The position numbers were made by a program, and so were the translations under genes. From positions 1 to 37,639 of the forward strand of contig JAPPKM010000074.1 of assembly GCA_028874315.1 (NCBI GenBank): 37,639 nt of DNA. The letters run 5' to 3'. This stretch comes from Chloroflexota bacterium. GTDB lineage: Bacteria > Chloroflexota > UBA11872. The notes beneath the pieces were generated by a model. That model searched no databases and had not been told where the DNA came from. It saw nothing but the letters and a program-made list of their open reading frames with translations. Positions 25,788 to 34,349 of this stretch are shown one piece after another. Positions within the stretch are counted from its first letter, which is position 1. Each line of letters begins with the position of its first letter.

Positions 25788-28409
25788 ATGAATACCGCCG
25801 AGATTCGCGACCACTACCTGAACTACTTCGCCGAGCGCGGGCACCGTGTGCTGCCCAGCTCATCGCTGGTGCCGGTGGGCGATCCGAGCGTGTTGCTGAC
25901 GTCGGCGGGCATGCAGCAATTCAAGCCCTATTTCAGCGGCGAGCGCCCCTCGCCCTATTCGCGGATCGCCACTGTGCAGAAGTGCTTTCGAACGACCGAT
26001 CTGGACGAGGTTGGTGATCTCAGTCACCTGACGTTTTTCGAGATGCTCGGCAACTTCAGCTTTGGCGACTACTTCAAGGTGGAGGCGATCACCTGGGCGC
26101 GCGAGCTGGTGCAGGACGTAATCGGGATCGAACCCGAGCGGGTCTGGGCGACCGTCTATGAAGGCAGCCCCGGGGTGCCGCGCGACGAGGAGGCGGCGGA
26201 CATTTGGGCGGACCTCGGACATCCGCGCGAGCGTATTGCCTACGCGGGCGAGGACAACTTTTGGGGGCCAACCGGCGATAGCGGTCCTTGCGGACCGACG
26301 ACCGAACTTCACGTGAATCTACGGCCGGACCTGCCGGACGTGGGGCCGTTGCTTGCGCCGGAGCGCTACCTGGAGATCTGGAACCTGGTGTTCAACCAGT
26401 ACTTCATGTCGGCGGACGGCGAGTTGACGCCACTGGAACAGCATGGCGTGGACACCGGGGCCGGCCTGGAGCGCTGGGCGGTGGTGCTGCAGGGCGTGAA
26501 CTCGATTTACGAGACGGACACGTGGTGGCCGCTTCTGCGCGAGGCCGCAGGCCGTGCGGGGTTGACTTACGAGGCCGACCAGGAGAGCGGGCGTTCACTG
26601 CGAGTGATCGCCCAGCACAGCCGGGCGGCGGCATTCCTGATCGGCGACGGGGTAATGCCGGGCAACGAGGGCCGCGGTTACATCCTGCGCCGCAGCATCC
26701 GGCAGGGGGTGCGGCACGCGCGGCAGCTGGGTATCGAGTCGGATGCCTTGGCGCCCGTGGTCGAGACGGCCATCGACGTGATGTCCGAGGAAGGGTACGA
26801 GGACTTGCTGCCGCGCGCAGACTTCATCCGCAGCGTGGTGAGCGACGAAGAGCAGCGCTTTCGCCGAACGCTCGACGCCGGGATGGCGCGGCTGGACGAC
26901 CTGCTGGCCGACGTGCCACGCGGCGGCCAGGTGGATGGCGCGCGAATGTTCGAGCTGTACGACACCTTCGGGTTTCCGCCGGACATTACAAAGGACATCG
27001 CGGCGGCCCGAGGCGTGGATGTTGACGAAGCCGGTTTCGACGACGCCCTGGAAGAACAGCAGGCGCGCAGCCGGGCCGCGCAATCCGATGGCCAGGCACT
27101 CGCTCTGCCGTCAGGATTCGGCGAATCCGTTTTTCTCGGATACGAGTTCGCGACCGAGGGCGAGGGTACGATCGTGGCCCTGGCCCGCGACGGCGAATTG
27201 CTGGACGCCGCGACGGCGGACGGTCAGGTCATGGTGGTGCTGGACCAGACGCCGTTCTACGGGGAGGCCGGCGGTCAGGTTGGCGATGCGGGCTCGCTGC
27301 AGGGTCCCGCAGGCGCGGCCCGGGTGACCAACACGCTGAAGAACCCCGAAGGCACCGTGGTGATGATGGCCGAGGTGACGCGAGGCCAATTGGCGGTGGG
27401 CGAGCGCGTGGGGGCGCGCGTGGACCGCGAACGACGCTTCAACATCATGCGCAACCACACGGCGACCCATCTGCTGCACGCGGGGCTGCGTCGAACGCTG
27501 GGCGATCACGTCCGCCAGGCCGGGTCGCTGGTGGCGCCCGACCGGCTGCGATTCGACTTCACGAATCCCGCGCCGGTGACCGACGGCGAGTTACGCGAGA
27601 TCCAGCATTGGGTGAACTCGCAGATTCTCAGCGATCACCAATTAGTGACCGAGCTGACGGAGGTGCAGGCGGCTGTTGAAGCGGGCGCGATGGCGCTGTT
27701 CGGCGAAAAGTACGGTGAAGAGGTGCGGATGGTCAGGATGGGCGAGATCAGCCGTGAGCTCTGTGGCGGGACGCACTGCGGTTCCAGCAACCAGATCGGG
27801 CTGTTTGCGATCGTGCAGGAGTCCGGGATTGCGGCAGGCGTTCGCCGCATTGAAGCCGTGACCGGCGCTGGGGCGGTGACGTTCGTGGAACGGAACCAGG
27901 ACTTGCTGGCTGGGATTGCCCGGCAACTGGAGTCGGCGCCGGCGGAGGCGCCGGAGCGCGTGCAGCGCCTCTTGGCTCAGCAGGCCGACATGCGACGGCA
28001 GTTGCAGGCGTCGGAACGGGCCGACGCGCGGCGGCAGGCTGAGCGGCTGGCCGCGGAAGCGGTGACCGTGGGCTCGATATCACTGGTCGCGGCCGGCACG
28101 TCGGTGACGAACCGAGACGCGCTGCGCGGGCTTAGCGACGACCTGCGCCAACGGCTGGATACGCCATGGGTGATTGTGCTGTCGGCTGAGATTGACGGCC
28201 GACCAGCGTTTGTCGCCGCGGCGTCCGACGAGGCCGTGGCCGCCGGCGTAAATGCGGGCGAATTGGCCCGCGCCATGGCCAAGACGGCGGGCGGCGGGGG
28301 CGGCGGCCGGCCCGAACTGGCCATGGCCGGCGGCAAGGACCCGGCGCAGATCCCGGCGGCCCTGGATGCGGGACGCGCCTACGTCGCCGATGCGGTGGCC
28401 GTGGCATGA
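25788..28409 (+). CDS. alaS: Alanyl-tRNA synthetase
   Basis: An 873-aa enzyme of normal length that charges tRNA-Ala. The catalytic domain has class II motif 2 in HLTFFEMLGNFSFGDYFK (80-97), preceded by QKCFRTTDLDEVGD, a shorter variant than the E. coli form. It continues with WGPTGDSGPCGPTTELH and the tRNA-binding helix ILRRSIRQGVRHARQLG. The editing domain has the zinc motifs HTATHLLHAG (about 556) and CGGTHC (about 657), and the C-terminal DHHA1 domain ends with the glycine-rich GGGGGGRPELAMAGG. ATG 25788 is preceded by GGGGA 7 nt upstream; a TTG at 25752 would add 12 residues that are not in the family. Its stop overlaps the next gene start (ATGA). Confidence 0.97.
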   Translation: MNTAEIRDHYLNYFAERGHRVLPSSSLVPVGDPSVLLTSAGMQQFKPYFSGERPSPYSRIATVQKCFRTTDLDEVGDLSHLTFFEMLGNFSFGDYFKVEAITWARELVQDVIGIEPERVWATVYEGSPGVPRDEEAADIWADLGHPRERIAYAGEDNFWGPTGDSGPCGPTTELHVNLRPDLPDVGPLLAPERYLEIWNLVFNQYFMSADGELTPLEQHGVDTGAGLERWAVVLQGVNSIYETDTWWPLLREAAGRAGLTYEADQESGRSLRVIAQHSRAAAFLIGDGVMPGNEGRGYILRRSIRQGVRHARQLGIESDALAPVVETAIDVMSEEGYEDLLPRADFIRSVVSDEEQRFRRTLDAGMARLDDLLADVPRGGQVDGARMFELYDTFGFPPDITKDIAAARGVDVDEAGFDDALEEQQARSRAAQSDGQALALPSGFGESVFLGYEFATEGEGTIVALARDGELLDAATADGQVMVVLDQTPFYGEAGGQVGDAGSLQGPAGAARVTNTLKNPEGTVVMMAEVTRGQLAVGERVGARVDRERRFNIMRNHTATHLLHAGLRRTLGDHVRQAGSLVAPDRLRFDFTNPAPVTDGELREIQHWVNSQILSDHQLVTELTEVQAAVEAGAMALFGEKYGEEVRMVRMGEISRELCGGTHCGSSNQIGLFAIVQESGIAAGVRRIEAVTGAGAVTFVERNQDLLAGIARQLESAPAEAPERVQRLLAQQADMRRQLQASERADARRQAERLAAEAVTVGSISLVAAGTSVTNRDALRGLSDDLRQRLDTPWVIVLSAEIDGRPAFVAAASDEAVAAGVNAGELARAMAKTAGGGGGGRPELAMAGGKDPAQIPAALDAGRAYVADAVAVA

Positions 28410-29806
28410 GAGCCGTTCGCGAGCGGAGTCCAGACACGGTTCGGCGCGTGTACATCCCGGAGGCCGGGATCAATCGGCCGCGCGTTCATAGCCCGCCTCG
28501 GCCGATATTCGAAAGATCCGCCCGCGGCGGTCGCGGCGTTGTCTTCGAACGACTTGCGCCGGTTGATCCTGAGCCGAAGTCGGCTACGTGGCGCCTCCCG
28601 CGCTCGACGGTAGCGCCGATGCGGCTCTGGCGAGAACCGATGTCCCGAGTGTCGATCGCGGCGATTGTGGGCGGATTGGCGGCGATCTTGGTTGCGGTCG
28701 TGGCGTTTCAATACTTCGTGGTCCCCTCGAGCACGATCGTGGTGGCCCCGCAGGCGAAGCGGTTGCCGATCGACGCGACGGTGCGGATCGATCCGGACGC
28801 CGGCTCGCTGGATCTGGAACGCGGCATCGTGCCGGCAACGGTCATGGAGGCCACCGTTCAGGACTCACTAACGAAGCCCACTACGGGACGCCGGCGAGAG
28901 GCGCAGGGTGTGGCCACGGGCTTTGTGACGATCCGCAATCGCACGCGCCAGGCCGTGGTGCTGCCGATAGGGACAAGGGTGATGTCGGACGACGGGACGG
29001 GATTCCTAACGGACGCGGAGTTTCTGGTTCCACCCACGCTGCAGGTCGGCGGCCGCGATGTGCCCGGGGAGGCCATCGTGGCGGTGACGGCCGAGTCGCC
29101 GGGCCTGGCGGGGAATGCACCCGCGCTGGCGATCACGACGGTTGACGGTCCGTTTGGTGGGGCGCTGGAAGCATTCAACCCGCAGCCGCTGGAGGGTGGC
29201 TCGGAGCGGGAAGTGGCGCTGGTGTCCGAACGCGACCGCACTGAGCTGGATGCTCTGTTGACCGAGCGTCTGCAGAGCGCGGCCACTGAGCATCTGCGTC
29301 GAGACCGTCCGGCAAACCAATCGCTCATCGTCTGGTCGCCGGCAAGTGGCAACCCGCAGGTCTTGCGGCGTGAGTTCAGCGCGGTAGCCGATGAACACGC
29401 CGCGGATCTTTCGCTTTCAATGGAGATTCGGGCGCTGGGCACGGCCTTCGCTTCCGAAGATCTGGAGGCGGTGCTGCGCCGGCGTCTTCAGGACTCGCTG
29501 GAGGGGCAGTCCTTCGAAATCGACTCGGTTCGGGTGGTTGACACTGAAGTGCTGGGTGAGCGACAAGGGGTACTGGATCTGCGCGTGCACGCGATAGCCG
29601 AGGCGGTGGACACGATCGACCACGGCGAGGTGCGCGACACAGTGTCCGGGCGCTCGCTGGGCGAAGGGCTGGTGGCGTTGCGCGCGCTGCCGGGCGTGGA
29701 CCAGGTGACGGTAACGCATGACCCCGTCGACACGTCCAACTTCCCGAGAATTGGGTTTCGCATCGATGTCCAGGTCGAAGCGCCGCTACCAACGCCTGCC
29801 CCTTGA
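28406..29806 (+). CDS. Membrane-anchored baseplate-J/gp47-like protein
   Basis: A 466-aa protein. A basic cytoplasmic N-terminus of about 80 residues is followed by one membrane segment (about 82-106, IAAIVGGLAAILVAVVAFQYF), then an extracellular part. That part resembles the bacterial baseplate-J-like family: ATGFVTIRNRTRQAVVLPIG, then VGGRDVPGEAIVAVTAESPG and LAGNAP, then GGSEREVALVSERDRTELDA. The family is named from a phage tail baseplate protein, but no phage genes are nearby. The ATG overlaps the alaS stop (ATGA), and ruvX starts inside its 3' end, so it is a fixed member of the operon. The function is unknown; an envelope-structural role is a guess. Confidence 0.68.
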   Translation: MRAVRERSPDTVRRVYIPEAGINRPRVHSPPRPIFERSARGGRGVVFERLAPVDPEPKSATWRLPRSTVAPMRLWREPMSRVSIAAIVGGLAAILVAVVAFQYFVVPSSTIVVAPQAKRLPIDATVRIDPDAGSLDLERGIVPATVMEATVQDSLTKPTTGRRREAQGVATGFVTIRNRTRQAVVLPIGTRVMSDDGTGFLTDAEFLVPPTLQVGGRDVPGEAIVAVTAESPGLAGNAPALAITTVDGPFGGALEAFNPQPLEGGSEREVALVSERDRTELDALLTERLQSAATEHLRRDRPANQSLIVWSPASGNPQVLRREFSAVADEHAADLSLSMEIRALGTAFASEDLEAVLRRRLQDSLEGQSFEIDSVRVVDTEVLGERQGVLDLRVHAIAEAVDTIDHGEVRDTVSGRSLGEGLVALRALPGVDQVTVTHDPVDTSNFPRIGFRIDVQVEAPLPTPAP

Positions 29807-30227
29807 CCCGGAGCAGCCGCCAGCGGCCCTGGGGCGGCGGGTGGGCGCGCTGGACCTGGGGGAACGTCGGATCGGGGTGGCTATGACGGATGCGGGTGGA
29901 TCGTTCGTAACGATGCGCGAGGTGCTGAAGCGAACCGGCGGGAGCGCCGATCGTGATGTGGTGGGATCGATTCTGGATGCCTATCCAGGCGCAACAATCG
30001 TGATCGGACTGCCGTTGAATACGGACGGAACGGAGAGCGCGCAGGCGGCGCGCAGCCGGCGCTGGGCTGCCCGGTTGCTTGAAGGCCGGTGCGAGCCTGT
30101 GATCTGGAAGGACGAGCACTTGACCACACAGGCCGCCCGGCGCGACGGGGCAGGCGACGCGGACGTGGATGCGCGCGCCGCAGAGATTCTGCTGCTGGAT
30201 TATCTGAGGAGTCAGCGGCCGTGCTGA
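29766..30227 (+). CDS. ruvX: YqgF/RuvX-family RNase H-fold nuclease
   Basis: A 153-aa protein of usual size. The catalytic acids are D30 in ALDLGERRIGVAMTD, E117 in KDEHLTTQAA and D135 in VDARAAEILLLDYL; the IVIGLPLNTDGTES loop is also typical. The family processes the pre-16S rRNA 5' end or resolves Holliday junctions. ATG 29766 lies 40 nt inside the preceding gene; a GTG codon near 29840 in VGALDLG is another possible start and would remove the basic N-terminus. The mltG start overlaps its stop by 7 nt. The linkage of alaS, ruvX and mltG is also seen in Bacillota. Confidence 0.9.
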   Translation: MSRSKRRYQRLPLDPEQPPAALGRRVGALDLGERRIGVAMTDAGGSFVTMREVLKRTGGSADRDVVGSILDAYPGATIVIGLPLNTDGTESAQAARSRRWAARLLEGRCEPVIWKDEHLTTQAARRDGAGDADVDARAAEILLLDYLRSQRPC

Positions 30228-31273
30228 GCCGAATCAGCGCGATCACGCAGGCGTTTGGGCTTGGGCTGCTGACGCTGGCCGGGGTCCTGTTGCTGGCCTA
30301 TTCGGCCGCGGCCCGGTTTGCCGAGTCGCCGGCCGCGGTGGCTGCCCGCACGGTGCCGTTCACGATTCCGGTTGGGGCGACGGCTTCGGACATTGCACAG
30401 GGGCTGCGCGAGGCGAGCCTGATTCGCAGTGACCTCCTGTTTCAAGTCCTGGTGGAACGCCGCGGGCTGGAGGGCGCGTTTCGTCAGGGGACGTTTCTGC
30501 TGCGGTCAGACATGACGCTGGATGAGATCGTGCAGGCGCTCAGCACCTCCGCGGCGGTGGACCAAACGCTGACGTTCCCCGAGGGCTGGCGGCTGGAGGA
30601 GATGGCGGAGCGACTGGCTGATCAAACCGAGATCGACGACCTGGAGTTTCTGCGGCTGGCGCGCGACGGCGTTCCGGCGTTCGCAGCGGAGTTTGACTTT
30701 CTGGCAAGTCTGCCGGCGGGGCAGTCGCTGGAGGGCTATCTGTTTCCGGATACCTATCAGATCGACGGGACATCGAACGCGCGGAATCTGATTCAGCGCA
30801 TGCTGCGCAGGTTCGACGAGGTGGTGACGCCGCAAATCCGGGCCGACGCGGCGAATAACGGTCTGACGGTGCATGAGATGGTCACGCTGGCCGCGATTAT
30901 CGAGCGTGAGGCCGTGCTGGATGAGGAGCGGGCGGTCATTTCGGGGGTCTTTCACAACCGGCTGGCCCGCGGGATTCCGTTGCAGGCGGATCCGACCGCG
31001 CAGTACGCGATTGGCCGCACGGGCCCGGCCGGTCGGTGGTGGAAGGCGGATATCACGGGCGCCGACCTGCGGACGCAGTCTCCGTACAATACGTACGTGG
31101 TCAACGGACTTCCGCCCGGGCCAATTGCCGCACCCGGGTTGGCCTCGATTAGTGCGGCGGCCAGACCTGAATCGACGCCTTACCTGTTCTTCGTCGCGCG
31201 CGGCGACGGTTCGCACGCGTTCTCGGAGACGCTGGAGGAACACACACGGAACATCGAGCGCTTTCTGAACTGA
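30221..31273 (+). CDS. mltG: Endolytic murein transglycosylase MltG (YceG-like)
   Basis: A 350-aa protein. One membrane segment (about 10-30) is followed by a LysM-like domain (about 45-118) and the catalytic YceG domain. The catalytic Glu is E228 in LAAIIEREAVL; FHNRLARGIPLQADPTAQYA and SPYNTYVVNGLPPGPIAAPG complete the active site. It cuts nascent glycan strands at the outer face of the membrane and so sets their length. GTG 30221 was chosen because GGAG lies 9 nt upstream; the longer frame reading from 30089 lies inside ruvX. The M24 peptidase gene begins 20 nt after its stop. Confidence 0.94.
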   Translation: MLSRISAITQAFGLGLLTLAGVLLLAYSAAARFAESPAAVAARTVPFTIPVGATASDIAQGLREASLIRSDLLFQVLVERRGLEGAFRQGTFLLRSDMTLDEIVQALSTSAAVDQTLTFPEGWRLEEMAERLADQTEIDDLEFLRLARDGVPAFAAEFDFLASLPAGQSLEGYLFPDTYQIDGTSNARNLIQRMLRRFDEVVTPQIRADAANNGLTVHEMVTLAAIIEREAVLDEERAVISGVFHNRLARGIPLQADPTAQYAIGRTGPAGRWWKADITGADLRTQSPYNTYVVNGLPPGPIAAPGLASISAAARPESTPYLFFVARGDGSHAFSETLEEHTRNIERFLN

Positions 31274-31293
31274 CAGCCAACCGGACCGGGCGG

Positions 31294-32331
31294 TTGGCGG
31301 CGCGCCTGGACGAACTGGGCGTGGACGCCATGCTGGTGAGCGGCGAGGCAAACCGGCGTTACCTGAGCGGATTCACGGGAACGGCGGCCACGTTGCTGAT
31401 CTCGACGCAGGACCGGCGGCTGGTGACGGACTCCCGCTACACGGAACAGGCGACGCGCCAGGCCTCCGCCTATGACGTAATCGAGAACGTCGACACGCTG
31501 GGCGTGGTGGCGGCCTGGGTTGGCGAGCGGTCGATCAGCCGGCTGGGCGTGGAGTCTGAGCACACGTCGCTGAAGCAGCATCGCGAGTTGGTGGAGCGAC
31601 TGGTCGACGAAGCGCACGAGATTCCGGTTGTGCCACTCGACGGTTTGGTCGAGGACCAGCGCGTGGCCAAGGATGAATCGGAACTTGCCCTTCTGCGTGA
31701 GGCGGTGCGGCTGGCGGACGACGTGATGGCCGCGGCCGGCGATACCGTGGCGGCCGGAGTGACCGAGCGAGAACTTTCGCTGGAACTGGAGCGCCTGATT
31801 CGGGAGGCTGGTGACGGGCCGTCATTCCCGACGATCGTGGCGGGCGGGCCGAATGCGGCGATGGCCCATCATTCGCCAGGTCTGCGGCCCATTGGCGCGG
31901 GCGAACCTGTGATTGTGGATCTGGGCGTTCGGTTGGACGGGTATTGCTCGGATATCACGCGCACGTTCACGGCTGGGGCGGCCGACGCCCGGTTCGAAGA
32001 GATCTACGGGATTGTGCTGGAGGCGCAGTTAGCCACTGAAGCCGGGACGCGCGCCGGGATGACAGGGCGGGAGGCCGATTCGCTGGCACGCCAGGTGATC
32101 GGCAGCGCGGGATTCGGCGAGAACTTCGGACACGGCACAGGCCACGGCGTGGGGCTTGAGATTCATGAGGCGCCCACGCTGTCGCCACGAGGCTCAGCTT
32201 CACTGAAGGCCGGCGCGGTGGTGTCGGTTGAGCCGGGCATCTACCTGCCTGGCTGGGGCGGGGTGCGGATCGAGGACCTGGTGGTGATTGAGGCCGACGG
32301 CGTGGACGTACTGACGCAGGCTCGTAAGTGA
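31294..32331 (+). CDS. M24 metallopeptidase, Xaa-Pro aminopeptidase/dipeptidase type
   Basis: A 345-aa protein with an N-terminal creatinase-like domain (RRYLSGFTGTAATLL) and a C-terminal pita-bread domain. The five metal ligands are present: D209 and D220 in VIVDLGVRLDGYCSDITRTF, H284 in GHGTGHGVGLEIHE, E313 in VSVEPGIYLPG and E327 in GGVRIEDLVV. It should remove N-terminal residues before proline or split X-Pro dipeptides in the cytoplasm. The TTG start at 31294 has no convincing Shine-Dalgarno; the frame stays open upstream into mltG, so the exact start is uncertain. In many bacteria this gene directly precedes efp, as here. Confidence 0.92.
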   Translation: MAARLDELGVDAMLVSGEANRRYLSGFTGTAATLLISTQDRRLVTDSRYTEQATRQASAYDVIENVDTLGVVAAWVGERSISRLGVESEHTSLKQHRELVERLVDEAHEIPVVPLDGLVEDQRVAKDESELALLREAVRLADDVMAAAGDTVAAGVTERELSLELERLIREAGDGPSFPTIVAGGPNAAMAHHSPGLRPIGAGEPVIVDLGVRLDGYCSDITRTFTAGAADARFEEIYGIVLEAQLATEAGTRAGMTGREADSLARQVIGSAGFGENFGHGTGHGVGLEIHEAPTLSPRGSASLKAGAVVSVEPGIYLPGWGGVRIEDLVVIEADGVDVLTQARK

Positions 32332-32346
32332 CGGGCATCCTGCCCG
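32332..32346 (+). other. Hairpin between the M24 peptidase gene and efp
   Basis: A perfect 6-bp stem CGGGCA/TGCCCG with a 3-nt loop starts at the base after the peptidase stop codon. No U tract follows (CTACCC), so it is not a standard intrinsic terminator; it may protect the mRNA 3' end or mark a processing site ahead of efp. Confidence 0.4.
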
Positions 32347-32388
32347 CTACCCGGCGAGCGATGGTCGAGTCTGCAAGGAGGCTCATGC

Positions 32389-32946
32389 GTGATTGACGCG
32401 GGCGAACTGAGGCGAGGCTGGGTGCTGCGAATCGACGGCGCTCTGTGTCAGGTGGTCGACTTTCAGCACCAGAAAATCGGTCGAGGATCGGCGAACGTGC
32501 GGCTGCGCGTGCGAGACGTTCGCAGCGGGTCCACGACCGATCGTTCGTTCCAGGCCTCAAAGCGCTTTGAGCGGGTGATCCTGGACACGCATAAAGTGCA
32601 ATACCTGTACCAGGACGCCTCCGGCTACCACTTCATGGACATGGAGACCTACGAAGACATGACGCTGTCCGCGGACGCGGTTGGGGATTCCGCCAATTAC
32701 CTGACCGATGGACTTGACCTGGAGATTACGTCGTTCGAAGGCGCGCCGCTCGGCGTTGAGTTGCCCATCAACGTGGACATTGAAGTTGTGGAAACCGAGC
32801 CCGGCATTCGAGGTGACACGGCCACCGGCGCCACCAAGATGGCGCGAGTGGCGACCGGGCTGGAAGTGCAGGTTCCGCTGTTCGTTGAGACCGGTGACGT
32901 GCTGCGGATCGACTCGCGGAGCGGCGAATATCAGACTCGCGTCTAG
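32389..32946 (+). CDS. efp: Translation elongation factor P
   Basis: A 185-aa protein of normal length with the KOW-like N-domain and two OB domains. It relieves ribosome stalling at polyproline. Signatures are MIDAGELRRGWVLRIDGALC, FMDMETYEDMTL and the C-terminal GDTATGATKMARVATGLEV. The modified tip loop reads HQKIGRGSANV, with Arg at residue 32 where many bacteria have a modifiable Lys. No epmA, epmB or earP gene is in the window. GTG 32389 has AGGAG 8 nt upstream. The proline-rich linkers in several neighbouring proteins would need such a factor. The BCCP-like gene starts 18 nt after its stop. Confidence 0.96.
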   Translation: MIDAGELRRGWVLRIDGALCQVVDFQHQKIGRGSANVRLRVRDVRSGSTTDRSFQASKRFERVILDTHKVQYLYQDASGYHFMDMETYEDMTLSADAVGDSANYLTDGLDLEITSFEGAPLGVELPINVDIEVVETEPGIRGDTATGATKMARVATGLEVQVPLFVETGDVLRIDSRSGEYQTRV

Positions 32947-32964
32947 CGGCCAAGAGAGGGGTCG

Positions 32965-33414
32965 ATGACCACTGACCCGAAATGGGACGCAGCGCTCGAT
33001 GAGGACGTTCCGCGTCTGGCCCGGTTGTTGCGGGAGACGGGTGCCGAGGAGATTGAAGTTGGAGACGCCGAACGGACCATCCGAGTGCGGCGGTCAAGCG
33101 CGTTGGGCGTGATTGCTGCCGAAACGGCAGCGGTCGACGACGCTGCGTCGGCCGACGAGAGCCTGGTCGTGGTGACGTCGGAGCAGGTTGGCGTGTTCGT
33201 GGCGCTGAGCGAACCGGGTGCGCCGGCGCTCGTAGGGGTTGGCGACGCCGTCGACGAAGGGCAGACCATCGGATACGTGGACGTGCTGGGCGTGGCCCAC
33301 GACATCTGCGTGCCCGAGGACGGGGTGATTGAGCGGCTGCTGGTGCGGGACGGTGAAGTCGTGGAATACGGCCAGGCGCTGGCCGAACTTCGACGGGGCG
33401 CCGACGCGGACTAG
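32965..33414 (+). CDS. Biotin-carboxyl-carrier-like (AccB-type) protein lacking the biotinylated lysine
   Basis: A 149-aa protein with the AccB layout. An N-terminal helix/strand region (IEVGDAERTIRVRRS) is followed by an Ala/Asp-rich linker and a biotinyl domain (about 67-144). The domain aligns end to end: VVTSEQVGVF, PGAPALVGVGDAVDEGQ, and GVIERLLVRDGEVVEYGQAL. At the biotin site, where AccB has EAMKLMNEI, it reads DVLGVAHDI, so Lys is replaced by Gly 109 (codon 33289-33291). It cannot carry biotin in the usual way. AccC, which normally follows accB, is absent; secF converges instead, sharing a CTAG stop overlap. ATG 32965 follows GAGAGGGG. A role as a scaffold or paralogue is a guess. Confidence 0.82.
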   Translation: MTTDPKWDAALDEDVPRLARLLRETGAEEIEVGDAERTIRVRRSSALGVIAAETAAVDDAASADESLVVVTSEQVGVFVALSEPGAPALVGVGDAVDEGQTIGYVDVLGVAHDICVPEDGVIERLLVRDGEVVEYGQALAELRRGADAD

Positions 33415-34349
33415 CGGACGAGCGTCAGCTTGCTTCTGAAGCGTTCCCAGATGCGCGGAACGTCGCGGCGGTCCCAGGAGACCAGGGCTGACGAGGCGGC
33501 GAAGATCGACGAGTAGGTTCCGATCAGGAATCCGGCCGCCAGCGCAACAACGAACAGCCGGATGGTGGGTCCGCCCAGCACGATGAGCGCCAGCAACACC
33601 AGGACCGCGGTCAGCGAGGTGTTGAGGGAGCGGGTGAGGCTCTGGTTGGCGCTGAAATTGACCGTCTGCTCGAAGTTCGGGCGCTGGGCGTCGGGCAGAC
33701 GGAGATGGCGCTGGCGGTTCTCGCGAATGCGGTCGAAGACGACGATGGTGTCGTTCACGGAAAAACCGATGACCGTGAGGATGGCCGTGACAAAGAGCGC
33801 GTCGACTTGAACGCCCACGACGTGGCCCAGCATGGCGAAGAGTCCGAGGATGAACAGCGCATCGTGCAGCAGGGCGCCGATGGCGGCCAGGCCAAGCACG
33901 ACGGGTCGTTCCATCCGGCGGAAGGCCCACATGACATAGAGCAGGATGAGGACCGAGGCCACGGCCACGCCGATGGCGGCCGCGCGGGTGAGCTCCGCGC
34001 CAACGACGGGTCCGATGGTGGAAAAGCTGAGTTCCTGGCCGGGGCCGGAACGCTCGAGGATGGCGTCGACGAGGGCGTCCTTGGCTTCAACGTCGAGGGG
34101 CGGCGTGCGGACCAGGGCGCCGCGGTCTTCGGTGAGCTGCACGGTTGCGCCCGGATAGCCGGCGTCGACGGCCGTGGCCTGGATGGCCTGCTGCGTGATG
34201 TCCTGCTCGAAGCGAAGCTGGACCAGCGAGCCGCCGGTGAAGTCGATGCCCGGCTTCAGGCCACCGGTCAAGAGGGCGACGACGCCGGGCACGATCAGGG
34301 CCAGGGACAGCACGTACCACCAGCCGCGCCGGGAGGTGATGGCAAACAT
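33411..34349 (-). CDS. secF: Protein translocase subunit SecF
   Basis: A 312-aa membrane protein with six predicted segments that with SecD uses the proton gradient to help protein export. It has the SecF first-loop motif PGIDFTGGSLVQLRF and the conserved VIGFSVNDTIVVFDRIRENR, then RSLNTSLTAVLVLLAL. ATG 34349 directly overlaps the secD stop (TGATG), giving coupled translation; the upstream extension to 34541 would run inside secD in another frame and is not SecF-like. Its TAG stop overlaps the TAG stop of the convergent BCCP-like gene. Confidence 0.96.
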   Translation of the reverse strand: MFAITSRRGWWYVLSLALIVPGVVALLTGGLKPGIDFTGGSLVQLRFEQDITQQAIQATAVDAGYPGATVQLTEDRGALVRTPPLDVEAKDALVDAILERSGPGQELSFSTIGPVVGAELTRAAAIGVAVASVLILLYVMWAFRRMERPVVLGLAAIGALLHDALFILGLFAMLGHVVGVQVDALFVTAILTVIGFSVNDTIVVFDRIRENRQRHLRLPDAQRPNFEQTVNFSANQSLTRSLNTSLTAVLVLLALIVLGGPTIRLFVVALAAGFLIGTYSSIFAASSALVSWDRRDVPRIWERFRSKLTLVR

